64,000 nt of DNA, taken from Thermoplasmata archaeon. Lineage in GTDB: Archaea > Thermoplasmatota > Thermoplasmata > Lutacidiplasmatales > UBA184. Positions within the stretch are counted from its first letter, which is position 1, and the number at the start of each line of letters is the position of its first letter. Below, piece after piece: positions 17,558 through 25,040 of this stretch. Position numbers and translations under genes: made by a program. Where the stretch lies: positions 62,001 to 126,000 of the forward strand of contig DAHUYN010000001.1 of NCBI GenBank assembly GCA_027315165.1, given 5' to 3'. The notes under the pieces were generated by a model, which searched no databases, was not told where the DNA came from, and saw only the letters and a program-made list of their open reading frames with translations.

Positions 17558-17655
17558 CGTACGGGACCCGGAGCCGGCGGGCAGATGAGGATTGGGGCCG
17601 TGGGGGCCCGGGCCCCGATACGGCGCCTCAGGGCGCCATCGCACAGGGGCGGCGA

Positions 17656-17764
17656 TGGGGCTGCCCGAATTTGAATCGGGGTCCCGGGCTCCCAAAGCCC
17701 GAAGGATGGACCAGTAGAGCGGCTCCGGGGAGCGTCCCCGCGACCGTAGCTACCCCACAGCCCC
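17656..17764 (-). tRNA. tRNA-Pro(TGG) interrupted in the D-loop
   Basis: On the minus strand the acceptor stem is GGGGCTG with CAGCCCC. The anticodon arm is CGGGC-TTTGGGA-GCCCG with anticodon TGG, and the T-arm is CCCGA-TTCAAAT-TCGGG. The discriminator is A, and CCA is not encoded. The D-arm begins GGGGTAGC and resumes at TGGTCCATCC, but about 34 extra nt lie between, containing a CGGGG/CCCCG stem. This is best explained as an intron at a non-canonical D-loop site; exact splice points could not be fixed because several registers fit. The 5' end is 9 nt after the UPF0179 stop codon, suggesting co-transcription. Confidence 0.88.
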
Positions 17765-17773
17765 GCATGCCGG

Positions 17774-18202
17774 CTAGACCGCGTCGACCCTCTTCAAGGT
17801 CCGCCCGATGCGGCACTCGACCGGGGCTGGGTGGACCGCCTCGACCCGATACCGCTGCTTGGTGGGGAGCGACGGGCCCGCGCAGACCGCCCAGCTCGTG
17901 CAGTCGAGGCGCTGGCAGGCGTAGCGGCCGACCTCGACCGTCCCCCCGACGACCGCGCTCAGGGGCTCGACGACGAGCGTCCTCGCGACGGGCTGCACCT
18001 CGACGACGTTGGCGTTCGTTTCCTGCAGCGCGCAGGGGTGCTCGACGGGTCGCACCTTCGTCACCGCGTAGCGGCGGCCGGGGTCGAGCGTGAGGCAGGC
18101 GTGCCGGTACGGGCAGGTCCGGCACACCGGCGCGGCTCCCTGGAAGACGAATTCGAACCCGACGTGCGCCTGCGCTCCTGAGAGGAGAGTGATCTCCGCC
18201 AT
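17774..18202 (-). CDS. UPF0179 family cysteine-rich protein
   Basis: A 142-aa protein with the cysteine pattern CRTCPYRHAC in the first third and CQRLDC-WAVC near residue 110, plus a single Cys in HPCAL and another in VECR. The arrangement and length match archaeal UPF0179 proteins, whose function is unknown; the Cys spacing suggests zinc or an Fe-S cluster. It follows egsA by 6 nt and precedes tRNA-Pro by 9 nt, so the three probably form one transcript. Confidence 0.85.
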   Translation of the reverse strand: MAEITLLSGAQAHVGFEFVFQGAAPVCRTCPYRHACLTLDPGRRYAVTKVRPVEHPCALQETNANVVEVQPVARTLVVEPLSAVVGGTVEVGRYACQRLDCTSWAVCAGPSLPTKQRYRVEAVHPAPVECRIGRTLKRVDAV

Positions 18203-18208
18203 TGTTCC

Positions 18209-19318
18209 CTACCGAATGACCCCGGTGACGGTCGCGAGGCGCTCGGCGGCCTCCCGGGTGAGGCCGTTGTCGCCTAGGATCGTGTAGCGCTCCGGGCGGA
18301 TCCGGTGCGCGGCGACGAGCGCCTCGACGATCTCCTCGCCGGTGACGCCGAGCTCCTTGGCCGTCGTCGGAGCTCCGATCGTGTGGAGCGCGCTCTTGAG
18401 CCGCATCCAGTCGCCGCCGTGCAGGTACATCATCATGATCGCGCCGACGCCGCACTGTTCGCCGTGGAGGCTCGGGGTCCTCGCCGCCCGGTCGAGCGCG
18501 TGGCTGAACAGGTGCTCGCTCCCCGAGCAGGGCCTCGAGGAGCCGGCGACGCTCATCGCGATCCCCGCGACGATGAGGGGGCGGATCGCGATCCAGACCG
18601 ACTCCTCGAGGTTCGGCTTGATCAGGCTCGCGTGCTCGGAGACCTCCTGGGCGGCGTACTCCGCGAACGTCGCCGCCGTGCTCGAGTACTCCTCGCCCCG
18701 GAGCCTCGCCGCGAGCTTCCAGTCGAGGACGGCCGTGAAGTTCGAGATGACGTCGGCGCAGCCGCTCGCGAGGAGCCGGAACGGCGCTTGGACGATCACC
18801 GCGGTGTCCGCGAGGACGCCGATGGGAACGACCGCCTCGATGCTCGCGACCCGCTCCGGGTCGTGCAGCGAGGCCCGGGGAGAGGAGATGCCGTCGTGGG
18901 CCGCGCTCGTCGGAACGCTGACGAACGGGATCCGGAGGCGGGCCGCAACGAGCTTCGTGATGTCGATCTTGCTCCCCCCGCCGACCGCGATGAGGAACCG
19001 GGCCCCCGCCGCCTTCACCTCGCCGGCGACGCGGTCGACCTCCGCGAGCGTCGCCTCGCGCGCGAGGACCGTCGAGGTCCGGTACCCGGCCGCGGTGAGG
19101 ATCTCGACGGCGCGGTCGCCCGCGAGCGAACGGGTGCGATAGCCGGTGACGACCGCACCGGTCTCGGGAAAGTCGAAGGAGTGGCAGAGCTGCCCGAGCT
19201 CCTCGAGGACCCCGTGCCCGGCGAGCACGGTCCGCGGGAAGACCATCGATCGGGCCTTCCCGAACGGCGACTCGAGGCCGTCGCCGCGGGGATGCGAAGG
19301 GGCTCCCTCGGCCGGCAT
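18209..19318 (-). CDS. egsA: sn-glycerol-1-phosphate dehydrogenase
   Basis: A 369-aa enzyme that sets the archaeal stereochemistry of membrane lipids by reducing DHAP to G1P. The nucleotide motif GGGSKID is at residues 113-119. SVPTSAAHDGISSP (His141, Asp142) supplies the first metal ligand, and GSEHLFSHAL and SLHGEQCG supply the two His ligands. About 20 extra residues precede the usual start, so MVFPRTVL at about residue 25 may be the true N-terminus. It is first in a short operon with UPF0179. A GTAAAG AT island lies about 34 nt upstream. Confidence 0.93.
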   Translation of the reverse strand: MPAEGAPSHPRGDGLESPFGKARSMVFPRTVLAGHGVLEELGQLCHSFDFPETGAVVTGYRTRSLAGDRAVEILTAAGYRTSTVLAREATLAEVDRVAGEVKAAGARFLIAVGGGSKIDITKLVAARLRIPFVSVPTSAAHDGISSPRASLHDPERVASIEAVVPIGVLADTAVIVQAPFRLLASGCADVISNFTAVLDWKLAARLRGEEYSSTAATFAEYAAQEVSEHASLIKPNLEESVWIAIRPLIVAGIAMSVAGSSRPCSGSEHLFSHALDRAARTPSLHGEQCGVGAIMMMYLHGGDWMRLKSALHTIGAPTTAKELGVTGEEIVEALVAAHRIRPERYTILGDNGLTREAAERLATVTGVIR

Positions 19319-19387
19319 CTCGAACCGGGAGTCGAGGAGGGTCCGAGGTTCTTTACGGTTCCCCTGTCCGGCGCGCGCTGGCGCGCG

Positions 19388-20017
19388 CTACCGACCCCGA
19401 ACGTCGCCCCAGAGATGCTTGTGCTCCTGCAGCATCACGCGGACGTCGAGGCGGTCCTTGAGGACCCAGTCGGCGAGCCGGCCGGCGTCGGTCCCCCAGA
19501 CCGGCTGGAACACCGCTTGGGCCCGGAACGGCCTCGAGCGCAGCACCCGACGCGCGTAGAGGTAGTCGCCGCGGTCGCCGATGACGAACTTGACGATGTC
19601 GTCCGGTCGAAGGAGCGGGAGGTTCGCCCACCGGTTCGCCTTCTCCATCGCCGACCCCGGGCACTTGACGTCGACGCTGAGGACGACGCCCGGGATCTCC
19701 AGGTAGGGGGCGACGTCGAGCGATCCGCCGGTCTCGATGACGGTCGTGTAGCCGAGGGCCGCCAGCGCGCGGAGCAGCTCGGGCGACTCGCGCTGCAGGA
19801 GCGGCTCGCCTCCCGTGAGGCAGACGTGGGTCGTCCGGTGGCCCTTCAGCTCGCGCACGATCGAGGCGACGGATCGCTCCCGGCCCGCGCCGAAGGAGTA
19901 GGTCGTGTCGCACCACGTGCAACGAAGGTTGCAACGGGCCGTCCGCACGAACGACGTGCGGAACCCGGTGTAGGGCCCCTCGCCCTGGACCGAGTGGAAG
20001 ACCTCGATGATCCGCAT
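19388..20017 (-). CDS. queE: 7-carboxy-7-deazaguanine synthase QueE
   Basis: A radical SAM enzyme of 209 aa from ATG 20017. The N-terminus reads MRIIEVFHSVQGEGPYTG, the standard QueE opening, followed by the 4Fe-4S motif CNLRCTWC (CX3CX2C) and the SAM-binding LTGGEPLLQ. QueE makes CDG for 7-deazaguanine modifications, in archaea mainly archaeosine in tRNA. An upstream in-frame ATG at 20053 exists, but a TTAAGG island at about 20042-20047 lies 27 nt before the chosen start, supporting 20017. Other archaeosine genes are not in the window. Confidence 0.92.
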   Translation of the reverse strand: MRIIEVFHSVQGEGPYTGFRTSFVRTARCNLRCTWCDTTYSFGAGRERSVASIVRELKGHRTTHVCLTGGEPLLQRESPELLRALAALGYTTVIETGGSLDVAPYLEIPGVVLSVDVKCPGSAMEKANRWANLPLLRPDDIVKFVIGDRGDYLYARRVLRSRPFRAQAVFQPVWGTDAGRLADWVLKDRLDVRVMLQEHKHLWGDVRGR

Positions 20018-20053
20018 CCCCTCGCGGGAGCCCGGCGCGGCCTTAACGCGCAT

Positions 20054-20088
20054 GGTCCCGCACGCCGGGCGCGCCCGCGCGCGGGACC
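20054..20088. repeat. Large GC hairpin in the queE-leuS divergent region
   Basis: Arms GGTCCCGC (20054-20061) and GCGGGACC (20081-20088) are perfect inverted copies. Between them lies a second perfect palindrome, CGGGCGCGCCCG (20066-20077). The element sits between the putative TATA boxes of queE and leuS. It could insulate the two divergent promoters, bind a regulator, or simply be a GC-rich structure. Confidence 0.5.
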
Positions 20089-20093
20089 ACCCG

Positions 20094-20102
20094 TCAAATA
20101 GG
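20094..20102 (+). promoter_or_regulatory. TATA-like element of leuS
   Basis: TCAAATAGG is centred 26 nt before ATG 20124. This spacing predicts a transcript that starts at or next to the start codon (leaderless). Confidence 0.5.
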
Positions 20103-20123
20103 CGAGGCCGCTCGCCGCCCCCG

Positions 20124-23027
20124 ATGGACCGAGCGCGGGAGAGACACTGGCAGGACCAGTGGGCGGCCCGCTCGATCGGCGCGGCGCGCCGGCTCCCCGG
20201 CCGCGAGAAGTTCTTCGGGCTCGTCGCCTACCCCGGGTCGAGCGGGTTCCTCCACGTCGGCCACCTGCGCGGGCTCCTCTATGCCGATGCGTTCCACCGC
20301 TACCACCGGTCGATCGGCCACGCGACGTTCTTCCCGACGGGGACGCACGCCTCGGGCCTGCCCGCGGTGACGTTCGCGCGCAAGGTCGAGCAGCGGGACC
20401 CGCGGACGATGGCGCAGCTCCGCGAGCACGGGGTCCCGGAGGGCGAGTGGGGCCGCCTCGAGGACCCCGCGACGGCGGCTCGCTTCCTCGGCGAAGGCTA
20501 CCTTCGGGAGTTCCGCGAGCTCGGTCTGCTCGTCGACGAGCGGGCCTACCTCACGACGATCGACGACGACTACCGGCGCTTCATCCACTGGCAGTTCCGC
20601 AAGCTCGAGGAGCACGGTGTCCTCGGCCAGGCCCCGCACTACTCCGCCGTCTGCCCCGTCTGCGGTCCGGTCGCGGTCGACGCGACGGAGACCGACCTCT
20701 CCTCAGGCGGCGACGCGGAGTGGATCGAGTACACGACGGTGCCGTTCCTCCTCGATGACGGACGCGTGCTCCTCGCGGCCACGCTGCGACCGGAGACCGT
20801 CTACGGGGTCACGAATCTCTGGCTCCACCCGACGGAGAGTCTCGCCGTCTGGCACTGGAAGGACCGGCTGTTCCTGGTCCACCGGTCGGCGGCGGAGCGG
20901 CTCGTCGACCAGCACGGTGGCTCCGTCGGCCACGAGGTCGCGGCGACCGAGCTCCTCGGGCGGACCGTGACGGCGCCGCTCTCCGGCGCCGTCGTGCCGA
21001 TCCTCGCGAGCCGGCTCGTCGAGCCGACCGTCGGCACGGGCGTCGTGATGAGCGTGCCGGCGCACGCGCCCGCGGACTGGCTGGCGCTCCAGGAGCTTCC
21101 CCCGTCGCAGCGCGGCGCGCTGGCGAGCCCGCCCGTTCTCATCGAGATCCCTCCCACCGCCGCGCTCACCGCCTCGGAGCGCGAGCTCCTCGAGGGCGAC
21201 GGGGCCCCCGCGGCCCGGGCCGTCCGCGCGACCGGGGCTTCGCGTCTCGAGGACCGAGAGGCGCTCGACGAGGCGACGGAGCGACTCTATCGGCTCGAGC
21301 TCGTTAGAGGCCGGATGCGGCCCGACCTCGTCGGCGGGCTCCCCGTCGCCGAGGCGCGCGAACGGACCCGTGCGCAGCTCGCGGAGGCCGGGCGGAGCGT
21401 CGACCTGATCGAGTTCTCCAAGCCGGTCATCTGCCGCAACGGCCACAACGTCGGGATTCGGCGCGTCCCCGACCAGTGGTTCATTCGCTACAGCGACCCC
21501 GCCTGGAAGGCGGCCACGAAGGAGCTCGTCGAGACGATGCGGTTCGTCCCCGCCGAGTACGGCGCGGAGCTCCGCGGGATCCTCGACTGGTTCGCCGATC
21601 GCCCCTGCACGCGCCGCGGCAGCTGGCTCGGGAGCCCCTTCCCCCTCGACCCCTCCTGGGTGATCGAGCCGATCGCCGACTCGACGTTCTACCCCGCCTA
21701 CTTCGTCGTCCGACCCTATGTCGCGTCGGGCCGGCTCCCGCTCGCGGGTCTGACGGACGCGTTCTTCGACTTCGTGTTCCTCGGGCGCGGCCCGGGGGAG
21801 CCGACCGTCGACCGGGCCCTCCTCGAGGAGATTCGGCGCGACTTCGAGTACTGGTACCCGTTGGACCTCAACATCGGCGGCAAGGAGCACAAGCGGGTCC
21901 ACTTCCCGGTCTTCCTCTACACGCACGCCCTCCTGCTGCCGCCCGCCCTCCGACCTCGCGGCATCTACGTCCACTGGTGGCTCACGGCGCCCGGCGGCGA
22001 GAAGGTCTCGAAGCGGCACATCGGGGGCAAGGGCGGGGCGATCCCGCCGATCCGCGACGCGCTCAACGAGTTCGGGACCGACGCGCTCCGGCTCGTCTTC
22101 GCGACCGCCGCCTCGCCCGAGCAGGACCTCGAGTGGGACCCCGCTCTCGCCTCGACGTCCCGCGACCGCCTGGGCGACCTCGAGCGGCTCGGTCGGGACC
22201 TCTCGGGCCCCGGGGCCGGCGCGCCGCCCGAGCTCGAGGCGTGGCTCTCGAGCGAGCTCCACGACGCGATCGCTTCGTACCGGGCGGCCTTCGATGCCTA
22301 CGACGTCCGCACCGCGGCGGAGGTCGCCTACGTCACGCTGCCCGCGCTGTTCCGGCGGTACCTGCGCCGGGGCGGCGACCGTGGCGGTCTCCTCGAACGC
22401 GCGACCTCCGCCTGGATCCGGCTCCTCTCCCCCGTGACGCCGCATCTCGCCGAGGAGCTCGGAGAGGGCCGGTTCGACTCCCTCGTCGCCGAGCAGCCGC
22501 TCCCCGTCCCCGACGACTTCCCCCGCTCGCCCTCGGCCCTCGCCGCCGAGCGGTTCCTGGACGGCGTCGAGGAGGACCTGCGCGACGTGCTCCGGCCGGC
22601 GGCGTCGCGCGGGGAGCACCCCACCGGGGTCGTCTTCTTCATCGCCGCGCCGTGGAAGGAGCAGGTCGAGGCGTGGGTCCGCGAGGCCGTCGAGCGGCGG
22701 AGCGAGCAGCCCGTGATCCGCGAGGTGATGGAGCGCGCCCGCGCCCATCCTGAGGTCGCCGCCGCGCGCGGCGAGGTCCCGCGGTACGTCGAACGCGTGG
22801 CCGCGCTCGTCCGCTCGGAAGCGGCCCGGGAGGGACCGCGCCCCGACGAGCTCCACCTGTTGCGCTCGGCCGAGGCCTACCTCGCGCGGCGCTTCTCGTT
22901 CCGCTCCGTCCTCGTCGTGCCCGAGGACGAGGGGGCGCCGCACGACCCGCTCGGGAGACGCGAGCGGGCGCGACCGTGGCGACCGGCCTTCTACCTCATC
23001 GGGGGCGTCCCCCGCGCCCCGTCGTAG
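20124..23027 (+). CDS. leuS: Leucyl-tRNA synthetase
   Basis: A protein of 967 aa from ATG 20124. The class I HIGH motif is HVGH (residues 44-47). The CP1 editing domain shows ATLRPETVYGVTNLWLHP and TGVVMSVPAHAP, both typical of archaeal/eukaryotic LeuRS. The signature loop is KVSKR (627-631) instead of the common KMSKS. It then runs RHIGGKGGAIPP, and an anticodon-binding helical domain and a C-terminal extension follow. It charges tRNA-Leu and edits mischarged products. The frame opens earlier at 20007, but upstream residues are unlike LeuRS and cross the promoter and hairpin. Confidence 0.92.
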   Translation: MDRARERHWQDQWAARSIGAARRLPGREKFFGLVAYPGSSGFLHVGHLRGLLYADAFHRYHRSIGHATFFPTGTHASGLPAVTFARKVEQRDPRTMAQLREHGVPEGEWGRLEDPATAARFLGEGYLREFRELGLLVDERAYLTTIDDDYRRFIHWQFRKLEEHGVLGQAPHYSAVCPVCGPVAVDATETDLSSGGDAEWIEYTTVPFLLDDGRVLLAATLRPETVYGVTNLWLHPTESLAVWHWKDRLFLVHRSAAERLVDQHGGSVGHEVAATELLGRTVTAPLSGAVVPILASRLVEPTVGTGVVMSVPAHAPADWLALQELPPSQRGALASPPVLIEIPPTAALTASERELLEGDGAPAARAVRATGASRLEDREALDEATERLYRLELVRGRMRPDLVGGLPVAEARERTRAQLAEAGRSVDLIEFSKPVICRNGHNVGIRRVPDQWFIRYSDPAWKAATKELVETMRFVPAEYGAELRGILDWFADRPCTRRGSWLGSPFPLDPSWVIEPIADSTFYPAYFVVRPYVASGRLPLAGLTDAFFDFVFLGRGPGEPTVDRALLEEIRRDFEYWYPLDLNIGGKEHKRVHFPVFLYTHALLLPPALRPRGIYVHWWLTAPGGEKVSKRHIGGKGGAIPPIRDALNEFGTDALRLVFATAASPEQDLEWDPALASTSRDRLGDLERLGRDLSGPGAGAPPELEAWLSSELHDAIASYRAAFDAYDVRTAAEVAYVTLPALFRRYLRRGGDRGGLLERATSAWIRLLSPVTPHLAEELGEGRFDSLVAEQPLPVPDDFPRSPSALAAERFLDGVEEDLRDVLRPAASRGEHPTGVVFFIAAPWKEQVEAWVREAVERRSEQPVIREVMERARAHPEVAAARGEVPRYVERVAALVRSEAAREGPRPDELHLLRSAEAYLARRFSFRSVLVVPEDEGAPHDPLGRRERARPWRPAFYLIGGVPRAPS

Positions 23028-23055
23028 CGTCCGCGCGAGCGCGGTTCGGGGCCGC

Positions 23056-23625
23056 TCAGCGCTTTCGCCCCGGGCGCGGGGCCTTTCGGCCCCGGAAGTT
23101 GAGGTGCATGCGAGAGGGGGTCGGGTGCGCCGAGACGGTGCGGTACTTCGCGCCCTTCTTGGTGTCGTAGGCGTGGCCGACCTCGCCGGAGACCTCGAAG
23201 TAGATCAGCTGGCCGATCGGCATGCCGGCGTAGATGCGCACGGGCAGCTTGACCGACATCTCGAGCGTCCAGTAGTTGCAGAACCCGACGTCGCCCTTCC
23301 CGGCCGTCGAGTGGATGTCGATGCCGAGGCGGCCGACGCTCGACTTCCCCTCGAGGAAGGGGACGAACGTGTGCGTCTCGGTGTACTCGCGCGTGACGCC
23401 GAGGTAGAGCTGGCCCGGCACCAAGACAAAGCCGCGCTCGGGGATGCGGAACTCCTCGACCTCGTTCGGGCGACGCGCGTCGAGCGCCCCGTCGCGATAG
23501 ACGGCGAGGTACGGCCCCAAGTGCACGTCGTAGGAGTTCGAGCCGAGGCAGCTCGGGTCGAACGGCCGGATGACGATGTTCCCCTTGGCGATCTCGGCGA
23601 GGATCTTCCGGTCGCTCAGGATCAT
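23056..23625 (-). CDS. dcd: dCTP deaminase
   Basis: A 189-aa trimeric dUTPase-fold enzyme. Family features include LGSNSYDVHLGPYLAVY, EGKSSVGRLGIDIHSTAG and GFCNYWTLEM, where the glutamate is the likely catalytic residue. It converts dCTP to dUTP, or directly to dUMP in bifunctional archaeal forms; the sequence alone does not decide which. It is third in a minus-strand group after the HIT and MEMO-like genes. The tail after residue 175 is Arg/Lys/Pro-rich. Confidence 0.9.
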   Translation of the reverse strand: MILSDRKILAEIAKGNIVIRPFDPSCLGSNSYDVHLGPYLAVYRDGALDARRPNEVEEFRIPERGFVLVPGQLYLGVTREYTETHTFVPFLEGKSSVGRLGIDIHSTAGKGDVGFCNYWTLEMSVKLPVRIYAGMPIGQLIYFEVSGEVGHAYDTKKGAKYRTVSAHPTPSRMHLNFRGRKAPRPGRKR

Positions 23626-23652
23626 GACGACGAGCGGCGGCAGGAGGCCGCC

Positions 23653-24519
23653 CTATTTAGGTTCGGACGCCGGCGCGGGGCCCCGACGCGTGAGGAGCAG
23701 GCTCGCGTAGCCGACGACGCGCGACATCGGCTCGGCCTCCCCCGAGTGCCCCCATCGCAGCAGCGCCGCGTCGAGCGGCCGGTCCTCGAGCGCGGCGAGC
23801 AACACGGTCGTCGGGGCGATGCCGCACATGGAGATGTCGTGGCCCGTCACGGCGCCGTAGAGACCCCGCGCGCTCCGCTCGAGGATCTGGTCGATCGCGA
23901 GCCGGTCGAGGCGCCGCGCGGTCTCGACGCCGACATAGTGGGAGAAGTCCGTCGACGCGACCACGAGGACGTCCCGGCCGACGAGGGCCCGTCGCACGAC
24001 GGCGGCGACCTCCTCGAGGAATTCGAGCGGCCCGAACCGGACCATCAGCGCGGCGAGCCGGGGCTTCGGCAGGACGTACTGGAGGAACGGCAGCTGCACC
24101 TCGATTGAGTGCTCGGCGACGTGCGCCGACTCGTCGACCTCGACGGGGGCGCTCGCGAGCGCTTCGACGAGCTCGGTGTCGACGGGGACGCGTCCGAGCG
24201 GGGTCTCCCAGTCGCGGGCCGAGACGGACGCGGGTCCGCCCAGCCCGTGGTGGTCGACGCCGAGGACGAGCACCGACGCGGGAGGCCGCTCCTTCGCGAC
24301 CGCCGCGTAGGCGAGGGCGGCGAGGGGCCCGGAGTAGACGAGCCCCGCGTGGGGGACGACGATGGCTTCGATCGAGCGGTCCGCGCCCCGATGCCGGTCC
24401 GGCAGGTGCCCGGGGCCGCGGCCGCTCTCGAAGCAGCCCTCGACCTGTCGCGCGAGCGCCGCCCCGTCGCCCTCGTAGAACTGGCCCGCGACGGCCGGAG
24501 GTCGCGGTCGTGTCGGCAT
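23653..24519 (-). CDS. MEMO1 family protein (AmmeMemoRadiSam system protein B)
   Basis: A 288-aa protein with the full MEMO pattern: PAVAGQFYEGD at the N-terminus, VVPHAGLVYSG, LGVDHHGLG, EHSIEVQLPFL, VASTDFSHY and a C-terminal GHSGEA segment. The His, Asp and Cys positions form the extradiol-dioxygenase-like metal site. The fold is conserved from archaea to human MEMO1; its archaeal role is unknown. It begins 4 nt after the HIT gene. The AMMECR1-like and radical SAM partners of the three-gene system are not in the window. Confidence 0.9.
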   Translation of the reverse strand: MPTRPRPPAVAGQFYEGDGAALARQVEGCFESGRGPGHLPDRHRGADRSIEAIVVPHAGLVYSGPLAALAYAAVAKERPPASVLVLGVDHHGLGGPASVSARDWETPLGRVPVDTELVEALASAPVEVDESAHVAEHSIEVQLPFLQYVLPKPRLAALMVRFGPLEFLEEVAAVVRRALVGRDVLVVASTDFSHYVGVETARRLDRLAIDQILERSARGLYGAVTGHDISMCGIAPTTVLLAALEDRPLDAALLRWGHSGEAEPMSRVVGYASLLLTRRGPAPASEPK

Positions 24520-24523
24520 CGGC

Positions 24524-24946
24524 CTACGACGCCCGGAGCAGCGCGGAGAGCTGCGCGGCGTCCTCCTCGCGGAGCCGCTCTCGGGGGCGGCTCCACTGCG
24601 GCGTGCCCTCGCCGTAGCGCGGGATCACGTGGACGTGCAGGTGGAAGACGATCTGCCCGGCGAGCTCCCCCTGGTTCATCGAGACGTTGTAGTGCGTCGA
24701 GAGGCCCTCGACCCGTCGACACACCGTCGCGATGGCCTTGAAGAGCCCCTCGTAGGCGCTCTCGGGGAGGTCGACCAGCCGGTCGACGTGGAGCTTCGGC
24801 ACGATGAGCAGGTGGCCGCGGGTCACCGGGAACAGGTCGAGGAACGCGAGGTTCTCCGCGTCCTCGTAGACGATCGTCGACGCCGCCGAGCGGTCGATGA
24901 TCCGACAGAAGATGCAGGCGTTCTGGCCGCCCGCCGCCGCGCCCAT
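24524..24946 (-). CDS. HIT family nucleotide hydrolase/transferase
   Basis: A protein of 140 aa from ATG 24946. CIFCRIIDRS begins the fold, and two further features, LIVPKLHVDRL and the active-site HLHVHVIPR near residue 105, define the histidine triad. HIT proteins hydrolyse nucleoside 5'-phosphoramidates or dinucleoside polyphosphates. The CxxC near the N-terminus with two downstream His can bind zinc. The frame extends upstream to 25249, but that part is antisense to the sedolisin start, and a TATA-like site lies between. Confidence 0.9.
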   Translation of the reverse strand: MGAAAGGQNACIFCRIIDRSAASTIVYEDAENLAFLDLFPVTRGHLLIVPKLHVDRLVDLPESAYEGLFKAIATVCRRVEGLSTHYNVSMNQGELAGQIVFHLHVHVIPRYGEGTPQWSRPRERLREEDAAQLSALLRAS

Positions 24947-24970
24947 CCGGGCCGTCAACCGCTCTCGGCG

Positions 24971-24976
24971 TATAGT
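24971..24976 (-). promoter_or_regulatory. TATA-like element of the HIT-MEMO-dcd operon
   Basis: ACTATA on the minus strand is centred about 28 nt before ATG 24946, consistent with a leaderless HIT transcript. It is an isolated AT island. Confidence 0.5.
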
Positions 24977-25040
24977 GTTGCGCGTCGCGCGCGGCCGGGC
25001 CCGGGCGGAGGTTAAGTCGCCCACGAGCTCTCTCGAGGCC

